A DNA stretch of 64,000 nucleotides from NCBI GenBank assembly GCA_037903355.1, contig JBAJFE010000018.1:806001-870000 (forward strand), given 5' to 3'. Of this stretch, positions 1 through 13,068 are shown in pieces; position 1 is the first letter of the stretch; the number at the start of each line of letters is the position of its first letter. The DNA comes from Trichuris trichiura. Lineage: Eukaryota > Nematoda > Enoplea > Trichinellida > Trichuridae. A program made the position numbers and the translations under genes. Under the pieces are notes generated by a model. That model was not told the DNA's origin, searched no databases, and was given only the letters and a program-made list of their open reading frames with translations.

Positions 1-1898
1 TACGCTCCTGAACAGCCAGCGTGCAAACATTTATTCCGGGGCGTAGAGGAGCGATTTTGTATTTTACCATTTTCGCGGTTTTGCGGGCGAGAACGGAAAT
101 ATTTAGCTTCCGGCTAATCTGTGATGGGTAGTAAAAATTGTGCGCTACTAGAATACGTCTTGCGAGCGTTGGGATTTAGAGCAATAATTTTCAAACGGAC
201 TCAACCTGCAAAGCACTTGTCTACTGTACCCATATTCAGAAAACGACGTTTTCGACTTGGAAGCCGGCAACTTTTGACTGCAGTCGACGGGGCATCGCAT
301 AACCTTTATTCCTAAAGATTTTGGCGACCGGCGCTGCGTAGATTTGGAGATCTCGAGATATGCCCTCCGGGCATAGAGGATCGAATTTAAACGTAGAGCC
401 TTGGGAACACGTGCAGTATGTTGCCCATTCAAGGAGCATTACGCTCCTGAACAGCCAGCGTGCAAAGATTTATTCCCGGGCGTAGAGGAGCGATTTTGTA
501 TTTTACCATTTTCGCGGTTTTGCGGGCGAGAACGGAAATGTTTAGCTTCCGGCTAATGTGTGATGGGTAGTAAAAATTGTGCGCTACTAGAATACGTCTT
601 GCGAGCGTTGGGATTTAGAGCAATAATTTTCAAACGGACTCAACCTGCAAAGCACTTGTCTACTGTACCCATACTCAGAAAACGAGGTTTTCGACTTGGA
701 AGCCGGCAACTTTTGATTGCAGTCGACGGGGCATCGCATTACCTTTATTCTCTAAAAATTTTGGCGACCGGCGCTGCGCAGATTTGGAGATCTCGAGATA
801 TGCCCTCCGGGCTTAGAGGATCGAATTTAAACGTAGAGCCTTGGGGACACGTGCAGTATGTTGCCCATTCAAGGAGCATGACGCTCCTGAAGAGCCAGCG
901 TGCAAAGATTTATTCCCGGGCGTATAGGAGCGATTTTGTATTTTACCATTTTCGCGGTTTTGCGGGCGAGAACGGAAATGTTTAGCTTCCGGCTAATGTG
1001 TGATGGGTAGCAAAAATTGTGCGCTACTAGAATACGTCTTGCGAGAGTTGGGATTAAGAGCAATAATTTTCAAACGGACTCAACCTGCAAAGCACTTGTC
1101 TACTGTACCCATATTCAGAAAACAACGTTTTCCACTTGGAAGCCGGCAACTTTTCATTGCAGTCGACGGGGCATCGCATAGCCTTTATTCCCTAAAAATT
1201 TCGGCGACCGTCGCTGCGCAGATTTGGAGATCTCGAGATATGCCCTCCGGGCATAGAGGATCGAATTTAAACGTAGAGCCTTGGGAACACGTGCAGTATG
1301 TTGCCCATTCAAGGAGCACTACGCTCCTGAGCAGCCAGCGTGCAAACATTTACTCCGGGGCGTAGAGGAGCCATTTTGTATTTTACCACTTTCGCGGTTT
1401 TGCGAGCGAGAACGGAAATATTTAGCTTCGGGCTAATGTGTGATGGGTAGTAAAAATTGTGCGCTACTAGAATACGTCTTGCGAGCGTTGGGATTAAGAG
1501 CAATAATTTTCAAACGGACTCAACCTGCAAAGCACTTGTCTACCGTACCCATATTCAGAAAACGACGTTTTCGACTTGGAAGCCGGCAACTTTTGATTGC
1601 ACTCGACGGGGCATCGCAATACCTTTATTCCCTAAAAATTTTGGCGAACGGCGCTGCGCAGATTTGGAGATCTCGAGATATGCCCTCCGGGCATAGAGGA
1701 TCGAATTTAAACGTAGAGCCTTGGGAACACGTGCAGTATGTTGCCCATTCAACGAGCATTACGCTCCGGAACAGCCAGCGGGCAAACGCTTATTCCAGGG
1801 CGTAGAGGAGCGATTTTGTATTTTACATTTTTCGCGGTTTTGCGGGCGAGAACGGAAATATTTAGCTTCGGGCTATGTGTGATGGGTAGTAAAAATTC

Positions 1899-2677
1899 TG
1901 CGCTACTAGAATACGTCTTGCGAGCGTTGGGATTTAGAGCAATAATTTTCAAACGGACTCAACCTGCAAAGCACTTGTCTACTGTACCCATATTCAGAAA
2001 ATGACGTTTTCGACTTGGAAGCCGGCAACTTTTGACTGCAGTCGACGGTGCATCGCATAACCTTTATTCCCTAAAAATTTTGGTGACCGGCGCTGCGTAG
2101 ATTTGGAGATCTCGAGATATGCACTCCGGGATACAGGATCGAATTTAAACGTAGAGCCTTGGGAACACGTGCAGTATGTTGCCGATTCAAGGTGCATTAC
2201 GCTCCTGAACAGCCAGCGTGCAAGGATTTATTCCAGGGCGTAGATGAGCGATTTTGTATTTTACCATTTTCGCGGTTTTGCGGGCGAGAACGGAAATATT
2301 TAGCTTCCGGCTAATGTGTGATGGGTAGTAAAAATTGTGCGCTACTAGGATACGTCTTGCGAGCGTTGGGATTTAGAGCAATAATTTTCAAACGGACTCA
2401 ACCTGCAAAGCACTTGTCTACTGTACCCATATTCAGAAAACGACGTTTTCGACTTGGAAGCCGGCAACTTTTGATTGCAGTCGACGGGGCATCGCATAAC
2501 CTATATTCCCTAAAAGTTTTGGCGACCGGCGCTGCGTAGATTTGGAGATCTCGAGATATGCCCTCCGGGCATAGAGGATCGAATTTAAACGTAGACCCTT
2601 GGGAACACGTGCAGTATGTTGCCCATTCAAGGAGCATTACGCTCCTGAACAGCCAGCGTGCAAACATTTATTCCGCG
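1899..2677 (+). repeat. Duplicated satellite block, copy 1
   Basis: About 780 bp (nearly two units) here appears base-for-base the same as 11571-12349, at an offset of 9672. Distinctive shared variants include a TGCATCGCAT in place of GGCATCGCAT near 2050, TTGGTGACC near 2082, and a GGATACG variant near 2348. Neighbouring units lack these variants, so the match is a recent copy and not the general family resemblance. Confidence 0.85.
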
Positions 2678-5600
2678 GCGCAGAGGAGCGATTTTGTATT
2701 TTACCATTTTCGCGGTTTTGCGGGCGAGAACGGAAATATTTAGCATCCGGCTAATGTGTGATGGCTAGTAAAAATTGTGCGCTACTAGAATACGTCTTGC
2801 GAGCGTTGGGATTTAGAGCAATAATTTTCAAACGGAATCAACCTGCAAAGCACTTGTCTACTGTACCCATATTCAGAAAACGACGTTTTCGACCTGGAAG
2901 CCGGCAACTTTTGATTGCAGTCGACGGGGCATCGCATTACCTTTATTCCCTAAAAATTTTGGCGACCGGAGCTGCGTAGATTTGGATATCTCGAGATATG
3001 CCCTCCGGGCATAGAGGACCGAATATAAACGTAGAGCCTTGGGAACACGTGCAGTATGTTGCCCATTCAAGGAGCATTACGCTCCTGAGCAGCCAGCGCG
3101 CAAAAATTTATTCCGGGGCGTAGAGGAGCGATTTTGTATTTTACCACTTTCGCGGTTTTGCGGGCGAGAACGGAAATATTTAGCTTCCGGCTAATGTGTG
3201 ATGGGTAGGAAACATTGTGCGCTACTAGAATACGTCTTGCGAGCGTTGGGATTTAGAGCAATAATTTTCAAACGGACTCAACCTGCAAAGCACTTGTCTA
3301 CTGTACCCATATTCAGAAAACCACGTTTTCGACATGGAAGCAGGCAACCTTTGATTGCAGTCGACGGGGCATCGTATAACCTTCATTCCCTAAAAATTTT
3401 GGCGACCGGCGCTGCGTAGATTTGGAGATCTCGAGATATGCCCTCCGATCATAGAGGATCGAATTTAAACGTAGAGCCTTGGGAACACGTGCAGTATGTT
3501 GCCCATTGAAGGAGCATTACCCTCCTGAACAGCCAGCGTGCAAACATTTATTCCGGGGCGTAGACGAGCGATTTTGTATTTTACGATTTTCGCGGTTTTG
3601 CGGGCGAGAACGGAAATATTTACCTTCCGGCTAATGTGTGATGGGTAGTAAAAATTCTGCGCTACTAGAATACGTCTTGCGAGCGTTGGGATTTAGAGCA
3701 ATAATTTTCAAACGGAATCAACCTGCAAAGCACTTGTCTACTGTACCCATATCCAGAAAACGACGTTTTCGACCTGGAAGCAGGCAACTTTTGATTGCAG
3801 TCGACGGGGCATCGCATAGCCTTTGTTCCCTAAAAATTTCGGCGACCGTCGCTGCGTAGATTTGGAGATCTAGAGATATGCCCTCCGGGCATAGAGGATC
3901 GAATTTAAACGTAGAGCCTTGGGAACCCGTGCAGTATGTTGCCCATTCAAGGAGCATTACGCTCCTGAGCACCCAGCGTGCAAACATTTATTGCGCGGCG
4001 TAGAGGAGCGATTTTGTATTTTACCATTTTCGCGGTTTTGCAGGCGAGAACGGAAATATTTAGCTTCCGGCTAATGCGTGATGGGTAGAAAAAATTGTGC
4101 GCTACTAGAATACGTCTTGCGAGCGTTGGGATTTAGAGCAATAATTTTCAGACCGACTCAACCTGCAAAGCACTTGTCTACTGTACCCATATTCAGAAAA
4201 CGACGTTTTCTACTTGGAAGCCGGCAACTTTTGATAGCAGTCGACGGGGCATCGCGTAACCTTTATTCCCTAAAAATTTTGGCCACCGGCGCTACGTAGA
4301 TTTGGAGATCTCGAGATATGCCCTCCGGGCATAGAGGATCGAATTTAAACGTAGAGCCTTGGGAACACGTGCATAATGTTGCCCATTCAAGGAGCATTAC
4401 GCTCCTGAACAGCCAGCCTGCAAACATTTATTGCGCGGCGTAGAGGTGCGATTTTGTATTTTACCATTTTCGCGGTTTTGCAGGCGAGAACGGAAATATT
4501 TAGCTTCCGGCTAATGCGTGATGGGCAGGACAAATTCTGCACTACTAGAATACGTCTTGCGAGCGTTGGGATTTAGAGCAATGATTTTCAAACGGACTCA
4601 ACCTGCAAAGCACTTGCCTACTGTACGCATATTCAGAAAACGACGTTTTCGACTTGGAAGCCGGCAACTTTTGATTGCAGTCGACGGGGCATCGCATCGC
4701 CTTTATTCCCTAAAAATTTTGGCGACCGTCGCCGCGTAGATTTGGAGATCTCCGGATATGCGCTCCGGGCATAGAGGATCGAATTTAAACGTAGAGCCTT
4801 GGGAACACGTGCAGTATGTTGCCCATTCAAGGAGCATTACGCTCCTGAACAGCCAGCGTGCAAACATTTATTGCGCGGCGTAGAGGAGCGATTTTGTATT
4901 TTACCATTTTCGCGGTTTTCCAGGCGAGAACGGAAATATTTAGCTTCCGGCTAATGTGTGATGGGCAGGACAAATTCTGCACTACTAGAATACGTCTTGC
5001 GAGCGTTGGGATTTAGAGCAATGATTTTCAAACGGACTCAACCTGCAAAGCACTTGCCTACTGTACGCATATTCAGAAAACGACGTTTTCGACTTGGAAG
5101 CCGGCAACTTTTGATTGCAGTCGACGGGGCATCGCATCGCCTTTATTCCCTAAAAATTTTGGCGACCGTCGCCGCGTAGATTTGGAGATCTCCGGATATG
5201 CCCTCCGGGCATAGAGGACGAATTTAAACGTAGAGCCTTGGGAACACGTGCAGTATGTTGCCCATTCAAGGAGCATTACGCTCCTGAACAGCCAGCGTGC
5301 AAACATTTATTGCGCGGAGTAGAGGAGCGATTTTGTATTTTACCATTTTCGCGGTTTTCCAGGCGAGAACGGAAATATTTAGCTTCCGGCTAATGCGTGA
5401 TGGGTAGAAAAAATTGTGCGCTACTAGAATACGTCTTGCGAGCGTTGGGATTTAGAGCAATAATTTTCAAACGGACTCAACCTGCAAAGCACTTGTCTAC
5501 TGTACCCATATTCAGAAAACGACGTTTTCGACTTGGAAGCCGGCAACTTTTGATTGCAGTCGACGGGGCATCGCATAACGTTTATTCCCTAAACATTTTG

Positions 5601-8600
5601 GCGACCGGCGCTGCGTAGATTTGGAGATCTCGAGATATGCCCTCCGGGCATAGAGGATTGAATTTAAACGTAGAGCCTTGGGAGCACGTGCATTATGTTG
5701 CCCATTCAAGGAGCATTACGCTCCTGAACAGCCAGCGTGCAAACATTTACTCCGGGGCGTAGAGGAGCGATTTTGTATTTTACCATTTTCGCGGTTTTGC
5801 GGGCGAGAACGGAAATATTTAGCTTCCGGCTAATGTGTGCTGGGCAGGACAAATTGTGCGCTACTAGAATACGTCTTGCGAGAGTTGGGATTTAGAGCAA
5901 TAATTTTCAAACGGACTCAACCTGCAAAGCACTTGTCTACTGTACCCATATTCAGAAAACGACGTTTTCGACTTGGAAGCCGGCAACTTTTGATTGCAGT
6001 CGACGGGGCATCGCATAACGTTTATTCCCTAAAATTTTTGGCGACCGGCGCTGCGTAGATTTGGAGATCTCGAGATATGCCCTCCGGGCATAGAGGATTG
6101 AATTTAAACGTAGAGCCTTGGGAACACGTGCATTATGTTGCCCATTCAAGGAGCATTACGCTCCTGAACAGCCAGCGTGCAAACATTTACTCCGGGGCGT
6201 AGAGGAGCGATTTTGTATTTTACCATTTTCGCGGTTTTGCGGGCGAGAAGACGGAAATATTTAGCTTCCGGCTAATGTGTGATGGGCAGGACAAATTGTG
6301 CGCTACTAGAATACGTCTTGCGCGAGTTGGTATTTAGAGCAATAATTTTCAAACGGACTCAACCTGCAAAGCACTTGTCTACTGTACGCATATTCAGAAA
6401 ACGACGTTTTCGACTTGGAAGCCGGCAACTTTTGATTGCAGTCGACGGGGCATCGCATCGCCTTTATTCCCTAAAAATGTTGGCGACCGTCGCCGCGTAG
6501 ATTTGGAGATCTCCGGTTATGCCCTCCGGGCATAGAGGATCGAATTTAAACGTAGAGAATTGGGAACACGTGCAGTATGTTGCCCATTCAAGGAGCATTA
6601 CGCTCGTGAACAGCCAGCGTGCAAAGACTTATTCCGGGGCGTAGAGGAGCGATTTTGTATTTTACCATTTTCGCGGTTTTGCAGGCGAGAATGGAAATAT
6701 TTAGCTTCCGGCTAATGTGTGCTGGGCAGGAGAAATTGTGCGCTACTAGAATACGTCTTGCGAGCGTTGGGATTTAGAGCAATAATTTTCAAACGGACTC
6801 AACCTGCAAAGCACTTGCCTACTGTACGCATATTCAGAAAACGACGTTTTCGACTTGGAAGCCGGCAACTTCTGATTGCAGTGGACGGGGCATCGCATCG
6901 CCTTTATTCCCCAAAAATTTTGGCGACGGTCGCCGCGTAGATTTGGAGATCTCCGGATATGCCCTCCTGCCATAGAGGATCGAATTTAAGCGTAGAGCCT
7001 TGGGAACACGTGCAGTATGTTGCCCATTCAAGGAGCATTACGCTCCTGAGCAGCCAGCGTGCAAACATTTACTCCGGAGCGTAGAGGAGCGATTTTGTAT
7101 TTTACCACTTTCGCGGTTTTGCGGGCGAGAACGAAAATATTTACCTTCGGGCTAATGTATGATGGGTAGTAAAAATTGTGCGCTACTAGAATACGTCTTG
7201 CGAGAGTTGGGATTTAGAGCAATAATTTTCAAACGCACTCAACCTGCAAAGCACTTGCCTACTGTACGCATATTCGGAAAACGACGTTTTCGACTTGGAA
7301 GCCGGCAACTTTTGATTGCAGTCGACGGGGCATCGCATTACCTTTATTCCCTAAAAATTTTGGCGACCGGCGCTGCGTAGATTTGGAGATCTCGAGATAT
7401 GCCGTCCGGGCATAGAGGATCGAATTTAAACGTAGAGCCTTGGGAACACGTGCAGTATGTTGCCCATTCAAGGAGCATTACGCTCCTGAGCAGCCAGCGT
7501 GCAAACATTTACTCCGGGGCGTAGAGGAGCGATTTTGTATTTTACCACTTTCGCGGTTTTGCGGGCCAGAACGGAAATATTTACCTTCGGGCTAATGTGT
7601 GATGGGCAGGACAAATTGTGCGCTACTAGAATACGTCTTGCGAGCGTTGGGATTTAGAGCAATAATTTTCAAACGGACTCAACCTGCAAAGCACTTGCCT
7701 ACTGTACGCATATTCAGAAAATGACGTTTTCGACTTGGAAGCCGGCAACTTTTGATTGCAGTCGGCGGGGCATCGCATCGCCTTTATTCCCTAAAAATTT
7801 TGGCGACCGTCGCCGCGTAGATTTGGAGATCTCCGGATATGCCCTCCGGGCATAGAGGATCGAATTTAAACGTAGAGCCTTGGGAACACGTGCAGTATGT
7901 TGCCCATTCAAGGAGCATTACGCTCCTGAACAGCCAGCGTGCAAACATTTATTGCGCCACGTCAAGGAGCAATTTTTCTCCGTTTTCTCGCGGTTTTCCG
8001 AGCAGACGGAAATATTTAGCTTCCGGCTAATGCGTGATGGGTAGAAAAAATTGTGCGCTACTAGAATACGTCTTGCGAGCGTTGGGATTTAGAGCAATAA
8101 TTTTCAAACGGACTCAACCTGCAAAGCACTTGCCTTTTGTACGCATATTCGGAAAACGACGTTTTCGACTTGGAAGCCGGCAACTTTTGATTGCAGTCGA
8201 CGGGGCATCGCATTACCTTTATTCCCTAAAAATTTTGGCGACCGGCGCTGCGTAGATTTGGAGATCTCGAGATATGCCCTCCGGGCATAGAGGATCGAAT
8301 TTAAACGTAGAGCCTTGGGAACACGTGCAGTATGTGCCACATTCAAGGAGCATACGCTCCTGAGCAGCCAGCGTGCAAACATTTACTCCGGAGCGTAGAG
8401 GAGCGATTTTGTATTTTACCACTTTCGCGGTTTTGCGGGCGAGAACGAAAATATTTACCTTCGGGCTAATATGTGATGGGTAGTAAAAATTGTGCGCTAC
8501 TAGAATACGTCTTGCGAGAGTTGGGATTTAGAGCAATAATTTTCAAACGGACTCAACCTGCAAAGCACTTGCCTACTGTACGCATATTCGGAAAACGACG

Positions 8601-11570
8601 TTTTCGACTTGGAAGCCGGCAACCTTTGATTGCAGTCGACGGGGCGTCGCATTACCTTTATTCCCTAAAAATTTTGGCGACCGGCGCTGCGTAGATTTGG
8701 AGATCTCGAGATATGCCCTCCGGGCATAGAGGATAGAATTTAAACGTAGAGCCTTGGGAACACGTGCATTATGTTGCCCATTCAAGGAGCATTACGCTCC
8801 TGAACAGCCAGCGTGCAAACATTTACTCCAGGGCGTAGAGGAGCGATTTTGTATTTTACCATTTTCGCGGTTTTGCGGGCGAGAACGGAAATAATTAGCT
8901 TCCGGCTAATGCGTGATGGGCAGGACAAATTCTGCACTACTAGAATACGTCTTGCGAGCGTTGGGATTTAGAGCAATGATTTTCAAACGGACTCAACCTG
9001 CAAAGCACTTGCCTACTGTACGCATATTCAGAAAACGACGTTTTCTACTTGGAAGCCGGCAACTTTTGATAGCAGTCGACGGGGCATCGCGTAACCTTTA
9101 TTCCCTAAAAATTTTGGCCACCGGCGCTACGTAGATTTGGAGATCTCGAGATATGCCCTCCGGGCATAGAGGATCGAATTTAAACGTAGAGCCTTGGGAA
9201 CACGTGCATAATGTTGCCCATTCAAGGAGCATTACGCTCCTGAACAGCCAGCGTGCAAACGTTTTTTCCGGGGCGTAGAGGAGCGATTTTGTATTTTACC
9301 ATTTTCGCGGTTTTGCAGGCGAGAACGGAAATATTTAGCTTCCGGCTAATGCGTGATGGGTAGAAAAAATTGTGCCCTACTAGAATACGTCTTGGGAGCG
9401 TTGGGATGTAGAGCAATAATTTTCAAACGGACTCAACCTGCAAAGCACTTGTCTACTGTACCCATACTCAGAAAACGACGTTTTCGACTTGGAAGCCGGC
9501 AACATTTGATTGCAGTCGACGGGGCATCGCATAACCTTTATTCCCTAAACATTTCGGCGACCGGCGCTGCGTAGATTTGGAGATCTCGAGATATGCCCTC
9601 CGGGCATAGAGGATCGAATTTAAACGTAGAGCCTTGGGAACACGTGCAGTGTGTTGCCCATTCAAGGAGCATTACGCTCCTGAGCAGCCAGCGTGCAAAC
9701 ATTTACTCCGCGGCGTAGAGGAGCGATTTTGTATTTTACCACTTCGCGGTTTTGCGGGTGAGAACGGAAATATTTAGCTTCCGGCTAATGTGTGATGGGC
9801 AGGAGAAATTGTGCGCTACTAGAATACGTCTTGCGAGCGTTGGGATTTATAGCAATAATTTTCAAACGGACTCAACCTGCAAAGCACTTGTCTACTGTAC
9901 CCATATTCAGAAAACGACGTTTTCGACTTGCAAGCCGGCAACTTTTGATTGCAGTCGACGGGGCATCGCATAGCCTTTATTCCCTAAAACTTTCGGCGAC
10001 CGTCGCTGCGTACATTTGGAGATCTCGAGATATGCCCTCCGGGCATAGAGGATCGAATTTAAACGTAGAGCCTTGGGAACACGTGCAGTATGTTGCCCAT
10101 TCATGGAGCATTACGCTCCTGAACAGCCAGCGTGCAAACATTTATTGCGCGGCGTAGAGGAGCGATTTTGTATTTTACCATTTTCGCGGTTTTGCGGGCG
10201 AGAACGGAAATATTTAGCTTTCGGCTAATGTGTGATGGGTTGTTAAAATTGTGCGCTACTAGAATACGTCTTGCGAGCGTTGGGATTTAGAGCAATAATT
10301 TTCAAACGGACTCAACCTGCAAAGCACTTGTCTACTGTACCCATATTCAGAAAATGACGTTTTCGACTTGGAAGCCGGCAACGTTTGACTGCAGTCGACG
10401 GGGCATCGCATAGCCTTTATTCCCTAAAAATTTTGGCGACCGGCGCTGCGTAGAGTTGGAGATCTCGAGATATGCTGTCCGGGCATAGAGGACCGAATTT
10501 AAACGTAGAGCCTTGGGAAGACGTGCAGTATGTTGCTCTTTCAAGGAGCATTACGCTCCTGAGCAGCCAGCGTGCAAACATTTATTCCGGGGCGTAGAGG
10601 AGCGATTTTGTATTTTACCACTTTCGCGGTTTTGCGGGCGAGAACGGAAATATTTAGCTTCCGGCTAATGTGTGATGGGTGGTAAAAATTCTGCGCTACT
10701 AGAATACGTCTTGCGAGCGTTGGGATTTAGAGCAATAATTTTCAAACGGACTCAACCTGCAAAGCACTTGTCTAGTGTACCCATATTCAGAAAACGACGT
10801 TTTCGGCTTGGAAGCCGGCAACTTTTGATTGCAGTCGACGGGGCATCGCATTACCTTTATTCCCTAAAAATTTTGGCGACCGGCGCTGCGTAGATTTGGA
10901 GATCTCGAGATATGCTGTCCGGGCATAGAGGATCGAATTTAAACGTAGAGCCTTGGGAACACGTGCAGTATGTTGCCCATTCAAGGAGCATTACGCTCCT
11001 GAGCAGCCAGCGTGCAAACATTTATTCCGGGGCGTAGAGGAGCGATTTTGTATTTTACCACTTTCGCGGTTTTGCGGGCGAGAACGGAAATATTTAGCTT
11101 CCGGCTAATGTGTGATGGGTAGTAAAAATTGTGCGCTACTAGAATACGTCTTGCGAGCGTTGGGATTTAGAGCAATAATTTTCAAACGGACTCAACCTGC
11201 AAAGCACTTGTCTACTGTACCCATATTCAGAAAACGAGGTTTTCGACTTGGAAGCCGGCAACTTTTGATTGCAGTCGACGGGGCATCGCATTACCTTTAT
11301 TCCCTAAAAATTTTGGCGACCGGCGCTGCGTAGATTTGGAGATCTCGAGATATGCCCTCCGGGATACAGGATCGAATTTAAACGTAGAGCCTTGGGAACA
11401 CGTGCAGTATGTTGCCCATTCAAGGTGCATTACGCTCCTGAACAGCCAGCGTGCAAAGATTTATTCCAGGGCGTAGAGGAGCGATTTTGTATTTTACCAT
11501 TTTCGCGGTTTTGCGGGGGAGAACGGAAATATTTAGCTTTCTGCTAATGTGTGATGGGTGGTAAAAGTTC

Positions 11571-12349
11571 TGCGCTACTAGAATACGTCTTGCGAGCGTT
11601 GGGATTTAGAGCAATAATTTTCAAACGGACTCAACCTGCAAAGCACTTGTCTACTGTACCCATATTCAGAAAATGACGTTTTCGACTTGGAAGCCGGCAA
11701 CTTTTGACTGCAGTCGACGGTGCATCGCATAACCTTTATTCCCTAAAAATTTTGGTGACCGGCGCTGCGTAGATTTGGAGATCTCGAGATATGCACTCCG
11801 GGATACAGGATCGAATTTAAACGTAGAGCCTTGGGAACACGTGCAGTATGTTGCCGATTCAAGGTGCATTACGCTCCTGAACAGCCAGCGTGCAAGGATT
11901 TATTCCAGGGCGTAGATGAGCGATTTTGTATTTTACCATTTTCGCGGTTTTGCGGGCGAGAACGGAAATATTTAGCTTCCGGCTAATGTGTGATGGGTAG
12001 TAAAAATTGTGCGCTACTAGGATACGTCTTGCGAGCGTTGGGATTTAGAGCAATAATTTTCAAACGGACTCAACCTGCAAAGCACTTGTCTACTGTACCC
12101 ATATTCAGAAAACGACGTTTTCGACTTGGAAGCCGGCAACTTTTGATTGCAGTCGACGGGGCATCGCATAACCTATATTCCCTAAAAGTTTTGGCGACCG
12201 GCGCTGCGTAGATTTGGAGATCTCGAGATATGCCCTCCGGGCATAGAGGATCGAATTTAAACGTAGACCCTTGGGAACACGTGCAGTATGTTGCCCATTC
12301 AAGGAGCATTACGCTCCTGAACAGCCAGCGTGCAAACATTTATTCCGGG
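11571..12349 (+). repeat. Duplicated satellite block, copy 2, at the array edge
   Basis: This is the second copy of the block at 1899-2677. The identity ends where the array itself ends (about 12349). The edge of the array was therefore created by, or shares a breakpoint with, the duplication or with the event that joined the satellite to the flanking DNA. Confidence 0.85.
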
Positions 12350-12797
12350 TAAACTGAAGCTTATATTCAAGCGTAGGACACTGAATTCCGGAAGCTCATT
12401 CAAATTAACCATTGAATGGTTTATTTGGAACGCGCCACTCTATGACGTCATCCAGTGGAGCGTCTGCTCTTTACTGTACGAACTGTCAATAAAAGGAGGC
12501 TTGGTCCTGCAAATAAGTGAGCTGACCGTCAGGCATGGTCTTCTACGCAAAGTTGTTCGCAGACAAATTTGCAAACCAGCAGCTTTCGATCTTAATGCAA
12601 CGTTGATTCGTCGGTCAAATGCATTTTGGCGCTTATTGCAATACAGTTCTTTTTGTGATGAAGCTTCTACATGTGAAATTGCGTTGTTCTTGGGATGTCT
12701 GTAAATACTCGTAAATTCCTTTTGTTGCGATTCAGGTGTCGTTTTGTATCGGGAACTTAACGTTCGAATGTACGCTTGACTACAGCTGAGGTGATAG
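12350..12797. other. Flanking DNA between satellite and retrotransposon
   Basis: About 450 bp of non-satellite sequence lie between the array edge and the LTR. Overlapping open frames occur on both strands (about 125 codons each), but neither shows a recognisable domain and they overlap each other, so I assign no gene. Before the retrotransposon inserted, this segment was continuous with the DNA starting at 17899, as the ATAG duplication at 12794-12797 and 17895-17898 shows. Confidence 0.6.
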
Positions 12798-12945
12798 TGT
12801 AACACGCGGGGATAGCACAAACCGTTTATTCGTCTCGGACACAGCTACACGCAACAACCAGCCAACTCGCGACCTACCTCGCAGCTACTGTCTCTTCTCT
12901 CATTCTCAGGTTATGCACTCTCTGCTCATATCCCGACGCATTACA
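12798..12945 (-). repeat. 3' LTR of the Gypsy element
   Basis: This is one of two 148 bp terminal repeats, 5'-TG...CA-3', preceded by ATAG on the plus strand. It differs from the 17747-17894 copy at three sites: near the seventeenth base (G/A), in the ACGC/ACAC run, and in the CTCAT/GTCAT run near the end. At 148 bp it is unusually short for a Gypsy LTR. Confidence 0.95.
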
Positions 12946-12962
12946 TTATCCCTTCCTTGGAA
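12946..12962 (-). other. Polypurine tract (plus-strand primer site)
   Basis: Read on the minus strand, the bases directly upstream of the 3' LTR are a purine-rich run, CCAAGGAAGGGATAA. This is the expected position and composition of the plus-strand priming site used in LTR-element reverse transcription. Confidence 0.75.
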
Positions 12963-13068
12963 AAGTCATGTCCTCATGACGAGGATGCCGTTGCGTCTCG
13001 ATTATGTAATCTGCAAAACGGCAGGGAGAGCGCGTAGCCCGCCTGGGCCTTTCCTTTGACAGCACGGG

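Larger units (their letters stand above)
1..12349. repeat. Tandem satellite array, ~440 bp unit, about 28 copies
   Basis: The whole segment is a head-to-tail array. The anchor ending in GTGATGGGTAG recurs near 121, 560, 1000, 1440, 1880, 2318, 2758, 3198, 3638, 4078, 4518, 4958, 5397, 5837, 6279, 6719, 7159, 7600, 8034, 8473, 8913, 9353, 9792, 10232, 10672, 11112, 11551 and 11990. Most units are 438-442 bp and one is about 434 bp. The array begins mid-unit at the left edge, so it continues outside the window. It stops at about 12349, inside a unit, where unrelated sequence begins. Each unit carries a BglII site (AGATCT) overlapping an XhoI site (CTCGAG) and two hairpin-prone palindromes (360-374 and 433-447 in the first full unit). 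Every unit also holds a ~73-codon plus-strand frame and a ~65-codon minus-strand frame. Differences between units freely change residues in both, so I read these as passengers and not genes. The function is unknown; centromeric, subtelomeric or knob satellite are all possible. Confidence 0.97.

Noticed and set aside
315..345. AAATTTTGG near the middle of each satellite unit as a possible Sm site of a spliced-leader or snRNA gene
   Set aside because: I found no convincing leader plus GT donor at the right distance and no clean hairpin after the site.
121..12300. A family of ~73- and ~65-codon ORFs repeated in every satellite unit
   Set aside because: Frames exist on both strands, unit length (440) is not a multiple of three, and many unit differences change residues. 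This is how chance frames behave in a tandem repeat.
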